Positions 25,574-33,981 of a stretch of 64,000 bases of DNA are shown piece after piece. The notes under the pieces are model-generated. The model did not search any database and was not told where the DNA came from. It worked only from the letters and a program-made list of their open reading frames with translations. The first letter of the stretch is position 1; each line of letters opens with the position of its first letter. Source of the stretch: Peribacillus asahii (GTDB lineage Bacteria; Bacillota; Bacilli; Bacillales; DSM-1321); assembly GCF_004006295.1 (NCBI RefSeq), contig NZ_CP026095.1:4369501-4433500 (forward strand), in the 5' to 3' direction. A program made the translations under genes and the position numbers.

Positions 25574-28084
25574 TTAGCCTAAAGTGCCATGACAGTTTTT
25601 ATATTTCTTTCCACTACCACACGGGCATGGTGTATTGCGTCCTACTTCATCCTGCTTACGAGCGGGCTGCTTCTTCGCCTTGCCGCCTTCCTCTTTCGGA
25701 TTCACCGCTTGCCCTTTCATCACTTCTTTACGCTCTAGGTTATTGCGAATTTCCGCTTTCATAATATATTTTGCCACTTCATCTTCCATCGCAGCAACCA
25801 TATTCTCAAACATCGCAAACCCTTCGTGCTGATATTCACGGAGCGGATCATTTTGTCCATAAGCACGTAAATGAATGCCTTGGCGCAATTGATCCATCGC
25901 ATCAATGTGATCCATCCATTTACTATCTACTGCACGAAGCACGATAACTTTTTCAAACTCACGCATTTGCTCAGAAGAAAGCTCTTCTTCTTTCTCATTA
26001 TAGCGCTCTTTTACTTTATTAAAAATAAGCTCAAATAACTCTTCTTCATCTTTGCCGCTTACATCATCAATCGTTACAGTACCTTCATTTAAAAGGTTGC
26101 CGTTCACATAATCGATTAAACCTGACGTATTAAAGCCTTCCTCGTCACCCATTGGCGCAAATGACGAGATAGTTCGCTTAATAGAAGCCTCCATCATTTG
26201 TTCAACAATTTCACGAAGGTTTTCACTTTCTAACACATCGAAACGTTGCTTATAAATGATTTCACGTTGCTGACGTAACACATCATCATATTGCAATAAT
26301 TGCTTACGTGCATCAAAGTTATTTCCTTCTACTCGTTTTTGCGCAGACTCAACAGCTTTTGAAACCATTTTACTTTGAATCGGCTGTGAATCATCCATAC
26401 CAAGACGTGCCATCATATTTTTCATATTATCGGAGCCGAAACGACGCATCAATTCATCTTCCATAGAAAGATAAAATTGAGTCACACCTGGATCTCCTTG
26501 ACGACCAGAACGTCCACGCAGCTGATTATCAATCCGGCGGCTTTCATGACGTTCCGTACCAATAACCGCAAGACCGCCAAGCTCCTTCACGCCCTCACCA
26601 AGCTTAATGTCTGTTCCGCGTCCTGCCATATTCGTGGCGATCGTCACCGCGCCTCGATTACCTGCATTCGCAATAATTTCCGCTTCACGCTCATGATTTT
26701 TCGCATTTAGCACATCATGATGAATGCCTTTTTTTGCCAAATATTTCGAAATAATCTCAGACGTTTCAATCGCTACCGTACCAACAAGAACAGGCTGTCC
26801 TTTTTGATTACGTTCTGCGATATCTTCAACAACTGCTCGGAATTTTCCATCCATCGACGCATAAATTAAATCCGCACGGTCATCTCGAATGACGTCACGA
26901 TTCGTTGGAATCGCAATAACATTCATATTATAAATATTGCGGAATTCCTCTTCTTCCGTTTTCGCTGTACCTGTCATACCTGATAGCTTTTCATACATAC
27001 GGAAGTAGTTTTGGAACGTAATCGTCGCAAGCGTCATGCTTTCATTTTGAATCTCCAGCCCTTCCTTCGCCTCAATCGCTTGGTGAAGTCCATCGCTATA
27101 ACGACGCCCTTTCATTAAACGTCCTGTGAATTGGTCAACGATGACAACTTCACCGTCTTGAACAACATAATCCACATCGTTATGCATCGACGCATGTGCT
27201 TTTAATGCTTGATTAATATGGTGATTCAGCGCTACATGGTTAATATCGAATAAGTTATCAATATTAAATCCTTTTTCCGCACGGTTAATTCCTTCTTCCG
27301 TTAACTGAACACCTTTTGTTTTTTCATCATATGTGTAATGTAAGTCCTGTTGCAGCGTTCGAACAAAAGCATTGGCTTGCATATATAATTGTGTCGATTT
27401 CTGAGCCGAACCTGAAATAATTAACGGTGTTCGTGCTTCATCAATTAAAATCGAATCGACCTCATCAATTACCGCATAATGCAATGGTCGCTGTACCATT
27501 TGTTCCTTATAAAGAACCATGTTATCTCGTAAATAATCAAAGCCTAATTCATTGTTCGTACTATACGTAATATCTGCATCATAAGCAGCTCGTTTCTCTT
27601 CTTTAGACAGGCTATTTAAGTTCAAACCGACCGTTAAGCCCATAAATTCAAATAGCTTTCCCATTTCCGTCGCATCACGCTCTGCCAAGTATTCATTGAC
27701 TGTGACAACATGAACACCTTTCCCTGTCAGCGCATTTAAGTAAACCGGCAATGTGGAGGTTAACGTTTTCCCTTCCCCTGTCTTCATCTCAGAGATGTTT
27801 CCATCATGAAGGGCTGCTCCCCCCATTAACTGAACGCGGAAAGGAAACATGCCTAAAGCTCGCTTCGCACCTTCACGAATGGCAGCAAAGGCCTCAACAA
27901 GCAAATCATCGACTGCTTCACCCTTTTGGTAACGCTCTTTAAATTCGTCCGTTTTCCCGCGCAACTGCTCATCCGTCAGGGCTGCCATCTGATCGGCTAA
28001 CGCCTCAATTTGATCAGCCGTTTTCTCTAAACGCTTCACTTCACGCTTATTCGGATCAAATACTTTATTCAATATATTAAGCAT
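25574..28084 (-). CDS. secA: Preprotein translocase ATPase SecA
   Basis: An 836-residue motor that pushes unfolded preproteins through SecYEG. Walker A (MKTGEGKT, near residue 100), [14 protein letters not shown] (Walker B region, near 210), the TAKTEEEEF region, GRGTDIKLG and [11 protein letters not shown] of the second motor domain are visible. The C-terminal zinc motif [14 protein letters not shown] ends the protein. Length is normal. GAGGAG precedes the ATG. It precedes prfB, as in B. subtilis, but a dispersed repeat and terminator separate the two. Confidence 0.97.
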   Translation of the reverse strand: MLNILNKVFDPNKREVKRLEKTADQIEALADQMAALTDEQLRGKTDEFKERYQKGEAVDDLLVEAFAAIREGAKRALGMFPFRVQLMGGAALHDGNISEMKTGEGKTLTSTLPVYLNALTGKGVHVVTVNEYLAERDATEMGKLFEFMGLTVGLNLNSLSKEEKRAAYDADITYSTNNELGFDYLRDNMVLYKEQMVQRPLHYAVIDEVDSILIDEARTPLIISGSAQKSTQLYMQANAFVRTLQQDLHYTYDEKTKGVQLTEEGINRAEKGFNIDNLFDINHVALNHHINQALKAHASMHNDVDYVVQDGEVVIVDQFTGRLMKGRRYSDGLHQAIEAKEGLEIQNESMTLATITFQNYFRMYEKLSGMTGTAKTEEEEFRNIYNMNVIAIPTNRDVIRDDRADLIYASMDGKFRAVVEDIAERNQKGQPVLVGTVAIETSEIISKYLAKKGIHHDVLNAKNHEREAEIIANAGNRGAVTIATNMAGRGTDIKLGEGVKELGGLAVIGTERHESRRIDNQLRGRSGRQGDPGVTQFYLSMEDELMRRFGSDNMKNMMARLGMDDSQPIQSKMVSKAVESAQKRVEGNNFDARKQLLQYDDVLRQQREIIYKQRFDVLESENLREIVEQMMEASIKRTISSFAPMGDEEGFNTSGLIDYVNGNLLNEGTVTIDDVSGKDEEELFELIFNKVKERYNEKEEELSSEQMREFEKVIVLRAVDSKWMDHIDAMDQLRQGIHLRAYGQNDPLREYQHEGFAMFENMVAAMEDEVAKYIMKAEIRNNLERKEVMKGQAVNPKEEGGKAKKQPARKQDEVGRNTPCPCGSGKKYKNCHGTLG

Positions 28085-28371
28085 TCAAAAACGCTCCTCT
28101 TGTTATAAAAATATATATAGTAGGAAGAAACTCATCATCAAAAAGAATATTCTCATTTATCTTACCACTTCTACCCTACTCGTACAACTTCATACCACTA
28201 TAACAAGGAACTCTCATATTTCTCACAAAAACATTGGCTAAACGAACTAGACCCTGTAAAATGGAAAGTAAATAGTTATACATAGAAACAGACGCGATGC
28301 TAAAACACCTATTCAACTAATGTATGGATATACTTACTAATAAAGTAGAAAATGTCTCAGGATGTGGTTAA

Positions 28372-28698
28372 ATGATAATCGGTGCACGAGTGAAAAAACT
28401 TCGTCAGGAAAAGAAAATATCAATGACTGAACTGGCAGAAAAAGCGGGAGTTGCGAAATCCTACTTAAGCTCGCTCGAAAGAAATTTACAAACGAACCCC
28501 TCTATTCAATTTCTCGAAAAAATCGCTGCCGTTCTCGATGTCCCCATTGATGCGCTCCTTTTTGATAAACCGAACAGAGAAAGCCTTGATTCCGAATGGC
28601 TCAAAATCGTTGAAGAAGCGATGAAGTCAGGTGTATCTAAACAACAATTTAGAGAATTCATTGAGTTTAATCAATGGAGAAGTAAACAAGAAAAATAA
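28372..28698 (+). CDS. SinR-like transcriptional regulator
   Basis: A 108-residue protein with an N-terminal Xre-type helix-turn-helix. The stretch LAEKAGVAKSYLSSLERNLQ and NPSIQFLEKIAAVLDV is nearly identical to B. subtilis SinR, and the C-terminal SGVSKQQFREFIEFNQW corresponds to the SinR dimer/SinI-binding region. SinR represses biofilm matrix genes and with SlrR adjusts motility. In B. subtilis sinR lies elsewhere, downstream of sinI in one operon; here it is alone on the plus strand between secA and an L,D-transpeptidase gene and faces a SinI-like gene. It could be SinR itself or a paralogue. Confidence 0.85.
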   Translation: MIIGARVKKLRQEKKISMTELAEKAGVAKSYLSSLERNLQTNPSIQFLEKIAAVLDVPIDALLFDKPNRESLDSEWLKIVEEAMKSGVSKQQFREFIEFNQWRSKQEK

Positions 28699-28710
28699 TT
28701 GGCTTTATAG

Positions 28711-28762
28711 AAAAAACCCGGAGCATAAATCGTTCATTTCCAAATCCATTTGCGTCCGGGTC
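28711..28762 (-). terminator. Terminator of the SinI-like gene
   Basis: ACCCGGA at 28716-28722 pairs with TCCGGGT at 28755-28761, extended by AAAT/ATTT pairs; the minus strand continues with six T. The long loop makes it moderate in strength; it may serve both converging genes. Confidence 0.65.
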
Positions 28763-28765
28763 CGT

Positions 28766-28891
28766 CTATTCAATCGCTTCTTGTTCTTTATAACTCGTTA
28801 AAAAAAGGAGAATGTCTTCTTTCGTTATGCCTTTATTAAGGGCCTCCATTATTAATTCCACCCATTCTAGATCTAGCGTTCGCTCACTCAT
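28766..28891 (-). CDS. SinI-like antirepressor peptide (41 residues)
   Basis: A small gene with a strong ribosome site (AGGAGG five bases before the ATG at 28891). The product contains LDLEWVELIMEALNKGITKE then DILLFL, matching the SinR-binding helix pair of B. subtilis SinI (LDQEWVELMVEAKEANIS). SinI blocks SinR by forming a heterodimer. It converges on the SinR-like gene instead of preceding it, so the two can be expressed independently. The peptide is slightly shorter than SinI and lacks its C-terminal tail, as do SinI-type paralogues such as SlrA. Confidence 0.85.
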   Translation of the reverse strand: MSERTLDLEWVELIMEALNKGITKEDILLFLTSYKEQEAIE

Positions 28892-29297
28892 GGCACCCTC
28901 CTAAACTACTTCTTGTATATTAGGTTTTAGGATCTAACTACTAAACTATATTGATTTTAACAAGTAGACCTGTTTAACTACTAAAGGATAATCGAATAAG
29001 CCTATTATAATAGATTCATTCTTTTTCATCGAGCCATTTGCTGTCGCTAATCTGCGAAAATTACCAATTTTTCATCGACACTCTTTGCAACTTTCCTATT
29101 CTTTTACCAATTTCCGCGCCGTTTATCATAAGAAAAAAAGGGGATATCTTCATTTCATGCAATAAAAAGGCGACTTTTGTTCTTTTTTAAGAATAAAAAT
29201 CACCTTTTTCCTATTTTCACAGTATTAAGGACTTTCTACACAAATAGGCATTCTCCTTAATATATATGATAAAAAAAGAAGGAAGGAATGACCGATT
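28892..29297. other. Intergenic region with a long imperfect hairpin
   Basis: 406 bases between the divergent SinI-like and L,D-transpeptidase genes, without a supportable gene. At 29164-29210 AAAAAGGCGA ... TCACCTTTTT brackets a near-palindromic TTCTTTTTTAAGAA centre; it looks like a terminator-type hairpin but no gene upstream obviously needs it. Both promoters must lie here but I cannot assign them. Confidence 0.4.
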
Positions 29298-29795
29298 ATG
29301 TTCCATATCGTAAAATATGGTGAAACGCTGGCATCCATCGTCAGGGATTATCGTGTTCCTTTTGCCCAGCTAGTGGCGGCTAATCCGCAAATCACAAATA
29401 TGAATCTCATCATGCCAGGACAGCGCATCCTTATCCCCGGCCTGCCAGATCCTAATACGATTCCTTTTCACCTAGTTGTGTCAAAAAATAAACGCACACT
29501 ACAACTATTTCGTCAAAATCAACTTATCAAAACCTACCCGATTGCAGTTGGCAAAATGCTATCGGCAACACCCGTCGGCCAATTTGTCGTTGTGAACCGC
29601 GAGCCCAATCCAGGCGGCCCATATGGAGTCATGTGGCTTTCCTTGTCCAAAGCAGGCTATGGCATTCACGGTACCAATGATCCCTCCTCCATTGGAAAAG
29701 CCGTATCAAAAGGATGCATTCGGATGCATAACAAAGACGTACTCGAACTAGCCAGACAAATCCCAAACGGAACTAGAGTGATGATTCAAAGTTAA
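29298..29795 (+). CDS. L,D-transpeptidase with LysM domain (YkuD-like)
   Basis: A 165-residue protein. An N-terminal LysM domain (residues 1-48, [14 protein letters not shown] ... GQRILIPG) binds peptidoglycan; the YkuD domain follows with [13 protein letters not shown] and the catalytic SKGCIRMHN. It closely parallels B. subtilis YkuD, a spore/wall L,D-transpeptidase forming 3-3 cross-links, and like it has no signal peptide. The gene is alone on the plus strand. Its stop is followed directly by a cluster of DnaA-box-like sequences and a terminator. Confidence 0.9.
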   Translation: MFHIVKYGETLASIVRDYRVPFAQLVAANPQITNMNLIMPGQRILIPGLPDPNTIPFHLVVSKNKRTLQLFRQNQLIKTYPIAVGKMLSATPVGQFVVVNREPNPGGPYGVMWLSLSKAGYGIHGTNDPSSIGKAVSKGCIRMHNKDVLELARQIPNGTRVMIQS

Positions 29796-29796
29796 G

Positions 29797-29828
29797 TTAT
29801 CAACAGATTTATACACATAATATCCACA
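29797..29828. promoter_or_regulatory. Cluster of three DnaA-box-like 9-mers
   Basis: TTATCAACA (29797), TTATACACA (29809) and ATATCCACA (29820) each differ by one base from TTATCCACA, are in the same orientation and are spaced 12 and 11 bases. They lie just after the L,D-transpeptidase gene. A 30-base segment starting here (29819-29848) recurs at 42493-42522 with 27 of 30 identical bases. DnaA binding is inferred only. Confidence 0.45.
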
Positions 29829-29832
29829 ACTC

Positions 29833-29856
29833 GAAAAGTCGCTGTGACTTTTTTTA
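29833..29856 (+). terminator. Terminator of the L,D-transpeptidase gene
   Basis: AAAAGTC-GCTGT-GACTTTTTTT on the plus strand, 40 bases after the stop codon. Confidence 0.75.
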
Positions 29857-29867
29857 AAACGACATAA

Positions 29868-29896
29868 AAAAACCGCTGAATGTCAGCGGCTTTTTT
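29868..29896 (-). terminator. Terminator of hpf
   Basis: CCGCTG-AATGT-CAGCGG stem with A run before and T run after, so it works for minus-strand hpf and as a backup in the other direction. Confidence 0.85.
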
Positions 29897-29908
29897 CGTC
29901 AAGTCTAT

Positions 29909-30454
29909 TTATTTCGTTTCAATCAATCCGTAACGGCCATCTTTACGACGATACACAACATTTGTTGCATTTGTATCAGCGTTTGTATAAACGAAGAAAT
30001 TGTGACCTAGCAAATTCATTTGCAAAATCGCTTCTTCACTGTCCATCGGTTTCAAGTCAAAACGTTTATTACGTACAACTTCGATTTCTTCCTCTTCCGT
30101 TGCAACAGTTGATTCAAGCCCTACAGCAAATAGTTCTGCTGGTGATCCATTTGAACGGAATCTACGGTTTACTTTTGTTTTATGTTTACGAATTTGGCGT
30201 TCAAGCTTATCATTAATTAAATCAATGGCTGCATACATATCAGCATTTTCTTCTTCGGCCCGAAGAACCAAATTCGACATTGGAATTGTCACTTCTACTT
30301 TAGATGTATGATCTGGATTCACTCTTAAATTGACCGATACATTAGCATCTGGAGTGCTATTAAAATAACGCTCTAGCTTGCCAACTTTCTTCTCTACGTA
30401 TTCTCGAATTGCTGGAGTTACCTCAATGTTTTCACCGCGTACGTTGTAATTCAT
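29909..30454 (-). CDS. hpf: Long-form ribosome hibernation promoting factor
   Basis: A 181-residue protein. The N-terminal domain (MNYNVRGENIEVTPAIREYV) binds the ribosomal decoding region and the C-terminal domain (about 125-181, FDLKPMDSEEAILQMNLLGH) dimerises to join two ribosomes into inactive 100S particles. The ATG at 30454 has AAGGAGG at proper distance; the upstream frame start at 30511 overlaps the promoter. B. subtilis Hpf (YvyD) is controlled by sigma-H and sigma-B, and a sigma-H-type promoter is visible here. Confidence 0.95.
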   Translation of the reverse strand: MNYNVRGENIEVTPAIREYVEKKVGKLERYFNSTPDANVSVNLRVNPDHTSKVEVTIPMSNLVLRAEEENADMYAAIDLINDKLERQIRKHKTKVNRRFRSNGSPAELFAVGLESTVATEEEEIEVVRNKRFDLKPMDSEEAILQMNLLGHNFFVYTNADTNATNVVYRRKDGRYGLIETK

Positions 30455-30489
30455 AAAGTGAGTCCTCCTTAAATTAAGACTATACATTA

Positions 30490-30519
30490 ACATTCTATGG
30501 ACCGCTTCCAAATTCCTCT
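30490..30519 (-). promoter_or_regulatory. Sigma-H-type promoter of hpf
   Basis: Minus strand AGAGGAATT (30519-30511), 12-base spacer, ATAGAATGT (30498-30490). This fits the sigma-H consensus RNAGGAWWW-N11/12-RNNGAATWW at nearly every position and agrees with the known sigma-H control of yvyD/hpf in B. subtilis. Confidence 0.65.
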
Positions 30520-30660
30520 AAAATTCGAGAAAAATTTACATCGAATGAGTGGAAAGTGAATCGGAACCGGTGAGAAAGAGTTGTATCTTTCTCTATCTTT
30601 ATTATAGCAGAATTTTCTGAAAAGTAATAATGAAAAGACTGTGAACGATTGTTTTTTTTG

Positions 30661-30690
30661 AAAGAAGACCGCTTGGAGTTCAAGCGGTCA
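30661..30690 (-). terminator. Terminator of the fliD-fliS-fliT unit
   Basis: GACCGCTTG-AACTC-CAAGCGGTC perfect 9-bp stem followed by TTCTTTC on the minus strand. Confidence 0.8.
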
Positions 30691-30702
30691 TAATCTACCT
30701 TA

Positions 30703-31047
30703 TTAATTTCGTTTATCGTAAAACACGCCATCTGTTGCAAGAGATTCATAGGGATTCGTATATTTCTGATTCGATTTCTTCTGAAGACTAAGCTTCTTCA
30801 TATCTTGTTGAATCTCTCGTTTCTGCTTTTGCAGCAACTGTTCTACTTGTTGATTCAGTTGGACAAGCTGCTTACCTAATGCTTGTTCGGGTTCAGAAAA
30901 TGGCGGTTGAATAGACTTTAACAGTTCGTCTCGCTGATTGAGTAAAGCCTGTATCTGTTCAATTCGAACATCCCGATCTCCTTCACCTTGCTGCAACACT
31001 TGGATTAACTCATTTGTTGCTTCATAAAACGTTTGAAGAGCTTCCAT
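30703..31047 (-). CDS. fliT: FliT-like flagellar chaperone
   Basis: A 114-residue largely helical protein. It starts with ATG overlapping the fliS stop (TAATG), the arrangement seen in the B. subtilis fliD-fliS-fliT operon, where the last gene encodes the chaperone of the filament cap FliD. The sequence itself (EALQTFYEATNELIQVLQQ, Gln-rich coiled coil at 60-100) is poorly conserved, so the name rests on position, size and helical content. A terminator follows. Confidence 0.75.
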   Translation of the reverse strand: MEALQTFYEATNELIQVLQQGEGDRDVRIEQIQALLNQRDELLKSIQPPFSEPEQALGKQLVQLNQQVEQLLQKQKREIQQDMKKLSLQKKSNQKYTNPYESLATDGVFYDKRN

Positions 31048-31454
31048 TAAGCTTGTCCGCTCGTCGTAAATTGACTTTGACGATTCAATTGAATCGCTTC
31101 CTTCCATGTATCACGAAATTCTGTAACAAAGCCTTCTACTTCCTCTAAAATAGCCAAATCACTTTTAATATTCGCTTCAACTAGTTGACGATGCAAGTAA
31201 TCATACATCACCATTAGCTGCTTCGAAACGTTCACGTCCATATTTAACGTAACCATCAATTCATGAATGATATTTTGCGCCTTGATTAAATTTGTATTTT
31301 TCACTTCTACATTTCCATCACCGATTGCCTTTTTGGCCAATATAATGAACTTTAAGCATCCATTATAAAGCATTAATGTCAGCTCTCCTGGCGATGCTGT
31401 GTTCACTGCATTTTGTTGATACGATTGATATGGATTATTCATAGCCATCATCAT
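31047..31454 (-). CDS. fliS: FliS, flagellin export chaperone
   Basis: A ~133-residue helical chaperone that binds the C-terminus of flagellin and prevents premature polymerisation; in B. subtilis FliS also binds FliW to set flagellin homeostasis. NPYQSYQQNAVNTASPGELT then LMLYNGCLKFI is nearly identical to B. subtilis FliS. Several ATGs are stacked at the start (31454, 31451, 31448); AAAGGATG gives best spacing for the second or third. A divergent paralogue is at 36227-36649. Confidence 0.95.
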   Translation of the reverse strand: MMMAMNNPYQSYQQNAVNTASPGELTLMLYNGCLKFIILAKKAIGDGNVEVKNTNLIKAQNIIHELMVTLNMDVNVSKQLMVMYDYLHRQLVEANIKSDLAILEEVEGFVTEFRDTWKEAIQLNRQSQFTTSGQA

Positions 31455-31474
31455 TTCATCCTTTCTTACTTTCC

Positions 31475-33019
31475 TTAACTAAAATATTGCATTAATGAAG
31501 CACTTTGGCTGTTGGCTTTATTAATAGCTGTCTCCATTGCTGTAAATTGTTTATAGTATCGTGTTTCAAGTGCAGTTAGACGATCATTAAAACTATCAAT
31601 CTTTTTATCATATTCATTTAACAATTTTCCTAATGTAAAAGAACTATTAACTGATGAAGCACTTCCGGCCTTTTCACTAATAGTTTTCATTCCAGCACTA
31701 AGTTCCGCTCTTAATCTTCTAGCTATTCCTTGTTTACCTTCTTTCGGATCACCATCCTGCATAAACAATTCATAGATAGCATTTGGATCCTCTGCAATCG
31801 CTGCTTTCAACTTTTCTTCATCAATCTCTAACTTTCCACCCTCAAGATAGTTTTTCGTTGTGGTGATACCGATTTTATCCAAAGTTCCTAAAGATGTACC
31901 TTCAACTTGTGTATAAAGAGACGTTCTCATTTTTGTAAGTAAACTTGTTAAAGTAGAATCTCGACGCAATGTTCCTTTTCGCGCCTGTTCCTCCCACTTT
32001 TTCACTTGATCTTCCGTCATTTCTTTCTTTTGCTCATCTGTAAGTGGTGGGTAACTAGAATTTTTCTTTTCGCTTGTTTTACTACTAATGGTAGCAATTA
32101 ATCCATTGTAGCTATCAACAAACTTCTTAACTGTATCAAAAATGGTGTCTACATCAGCTGTGGATGAGAATGTTACAGGCCCCGTCGTTTGTTCCTTAAT
32201 CGTAAATTCAGCACCGTTGATTCGGAATGTGTTAGAAGATCTAGTAATCTCTAAACCATTATAAATAACTGTAGCATTTTGACCTTTGTTTGTAGGATCT
32301 GATTCCTGATTACTATTTGCGTTCATTTTCATGATATCTTTAAAGAAGTTATCACCTATTGCTTCTGAACCATCTGCATTTTCGGCTTTTAATTGAACTG
32401 CAGCTGTAACGTCTGTATCACCTGCATTTCCTGTATTTTTCGCTGTTATCGAAAATTTGCCTTCCTTTTCATCAAAGAAAGCAGTAACTCCAGATTTTGC
32501 ATTAATCTCATTAATGACGCTTTGAAGCGTATCATCTGCCTTAATCGTATATTCGAACCACTTATCAGTTCCGTCTGTATTCTTATCGAAGCCACCATCT
32601 TTGTTGATTGCTCTTATTTTAATAGTTTGACCAACTAAACTAGCATCTAACTTTGCTGTTGCGTCTGTTATACTCGATGAACCTGTACTAACCATCGTCG
32701 CCGCAGTCGCAAGTTCTTTCACTTCAATCGTCCCTGAAAAATCAGTCGTTGAATTCACATTTTTAATAGACACAGCATTTGGATTCGAAACACTTACCGT
32801 CTTTTTAATAAAAGAGGCTTGCCGTCCAATTCCGTCACTAATCAATCGATCTAATTCCGATAATGCCGTATTAATCGTACGGTAATCATCACGTTGCCAT
32901 TCTGTATACGTTTTCTTTTGATATAGCTTATCCAAAGGAACACGTTGAGCTGTCATTAGTTTTGATACAATATCATCAATGTCCATTCCGCTTGCTAACC
33001 CACTAACTCGCATTACCAT
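31475..33019 (-). CDS. fliD: FliD, filament cap protein
   Basis: A 514-residue flagellar hook-associated protein 2. The N-terminus RVSGLASGMDIDDIVSKLM and the C-terminal helix (YYKQFTAMETAINKANSQS, ASLMQYF) are diagnostic; the middle carries the variable cap domains. It caps the growing filament and guides flagellin assembly. It is followed by fliS (20 bases) and preceded by flaG (12 bases), so it belongs to the flaG-fliD-fliS-fliT unit with a sigma-D promoter. Confidence 0.95.
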   Translation of the reverse strand: MVMRVSGLASGMDIDDIVSKLMTAQRVPLDKLYQKKTYTEWQRDDYRTINTALSELDRLISDGIGRQASFIKKTVSVSNPNAVSIKNVNSTTDFSGTIEVKELATAATMVSTGSSSITDATAKLDASLVGQTIKIRAINKDGGFDKNTDGTDKWFEYTIKADDTLQSVINEINAKSGVTAFFDEKEGKFSITAKNTGNAGDTDVTAAVQLKAENADGSEAIGDNFFKDIMKMNANSNQESDPTNKGQNATVIYNGLEITRSSNTFRINGAEFTIKEQTTGPVTFSSTADVDTIFDTVKKFVDSYNGLIATISSKTSEKKNSSYPPLTDEQKKEMTEDQVKKWEEQARKGTLRRDSTLTSLLTKMRTSLYTQVEGTSLGTLDKIGITTTKNYLEGGKLEIDEEKLKAAIAEDPNAIYELFMQDGDPKEGKQGIARRLRAELSAGMKTISEKAGSASSVNSSFTLGKLLNEYDKKIDSFNDRLTALETRYYKQFTAMETAINKANSQSASLMQYFS

Positions 33020-33031
33020 ACTATCACCTGC

Positions 33032-33388
33032 TTATATTTTCTTATCTACCATTAGTCCAACAAACTCCGTCATCGCTGCATAGAAATCTAATAGTTTCTT
33101 TGATGGTATTTCTCTTATTGTTTCTTCCGTTTTATCGTCCACTACTTTGACATAGTATTCATTTAACTGTTCATGATATTCAAAACGAATAGACGTATTC
33201 GTCGGTTGTAAAAATTGATTTAAGCCGTCTACTGCTTCTTGTACTTGTTCTTTAGTTATTTTTTGTGGGCTGTACGCTATTTCATTTATAACTTTTGCTT
33301 CATTTTGAAAATAATCGTTCATTCCTTCTGAGATAGCTGTTCTAAGTTTTGAGGAAAGAACATTTGTAGAAAGGTTCTCTAACATCAT
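33032..33388 (-). CDS. flaG: FlaG family flagellar protein
   Basis: A 118-residue protein whose C-terminal half (TNTSIRFEYHEQLNEYYVKV, VDDKTEETIREIPSKKLLD) is the FlaG signature. FlaG (YvyC in B. subtilis) influences filament length. GGAGG before ATG at 33388 (or 33385) sets the start; the longer frame lacks a site. It opens the fliD operon and lies just downstream of a sigma-D-like promoter. Confidence 0.9.
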   Translation of the reverse strand: MMLENLSTNVLSSKLRTAISEGMNDYFQNEAKVINEIAYSPQKITKEQVQEAVDGLNQFLQPTNTSIRFEYHEQLNEYYVKVVDDKTEETIREIPSKKLLDFYAAMTEFVGLMVDKKI

Positions 33389-33420
33389 GCTCGCCTCCGA
33401 TATGTGTCTCATTATTATTT

Positions 33421-33446
33421 ATATCGGAAAAAGTACGATGGTTTTC
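33421..33446 (-). promoter_or_regulatory. Sigma-D-type promoter of flaG-fliD-fliS-fliT
   Basis: Minus strand GAAA (33446-33443), 14-base spacer, TCCGATAT (33428-33421), compared with TAAA-N14/16-GCCGATAT. The -10 fits at seven of eight positions; the -35 is weaker. Confidence 0.6.
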
Positions 33447-33473
33447 AATTAATCGTTTGATTAAATTACAAAG

Positions 33474-33911
33474 TCACGTATAAATATTGATTAACATCCC
33501 TTTAATTTCACCAACAATATTAAGAATATCTAATCCTTTTTTCTCTTTATCCAGCACTTCGTTCGTTAAATCAATTAATTTCTTATCGACTTCTTTAACC
33601 AACTTATACACTTTTGTTGAACCACGTTGATTAAAACCGCGATGCTCGGTTAATTCAAGGCCGTTCTTCACCGCATCTTCCATGAATTCTTTAACCATTT
33701 TTTTATATTTACGTAAGTTTTCAACCGAATGGTTATCCGCTAGTTTCTTTCCTTGTTGTTCAATTTCAGCGACTTTCTTTGTTAAACGGTCATACGTCGT
33801 ATCTTGACGTTTTTTATCCATCATCGCTTGAAATTGAATCGAGTCTTTAGCAACTTCCCCTTTACCCTGTATACTATTAAGAGTCGCTTTACTAATTCGT
33901 TGAACGTCCAT
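33474..33911 (-). CDS. YaaR-family (DUF327) protein
   Basis: A 145-residue helical protein. The C-terminal VYKLVKEVDKKLIDLTNEVL, GLDILNIVGEIKGMLINIYT closely parallels B. subtilis YaaR, which ends GEIKGLLINLYT. In B. subtilis yaaR is near the origin, not in the flagellar locus, so this is a paralogue or relocated copy. It lies between the large flagellin and flaG, behind a terminator. Function of the family is unknown; context suggests a flagellar role. Confidence 0.75.
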   Translation of the reverse strand: MDVQRISKATLNSIQGKGEVAKDSIQFQAMMDKKRQDTTYDRLTKKVAEIEQQGKKLADNHSVENLRKYKKMVKEFMEDAVKNGLELTEHRGFNQRGSTKVYKLVKEVDKKLIDLTNEVLDKEKKGLDILNIVGEIKGMLINIYT

Positions 33912-33941
33912 TATCTATCACCTAATTTAGCAAGATATTGT

Positions 33942-33969
33942 AAAAAAGGAGAGGGATCTCCTCTCCTTT
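33942..33969 (-). terminator. Terminator after the large flagellin gene
   Basis: AAAGGAGAGG-AGAT-CCCTCTCCTTT stem followed by TTTA on the minus strand. Confidence 0.85.
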
Positions 33970-33981
33970 GACTTGATACTA

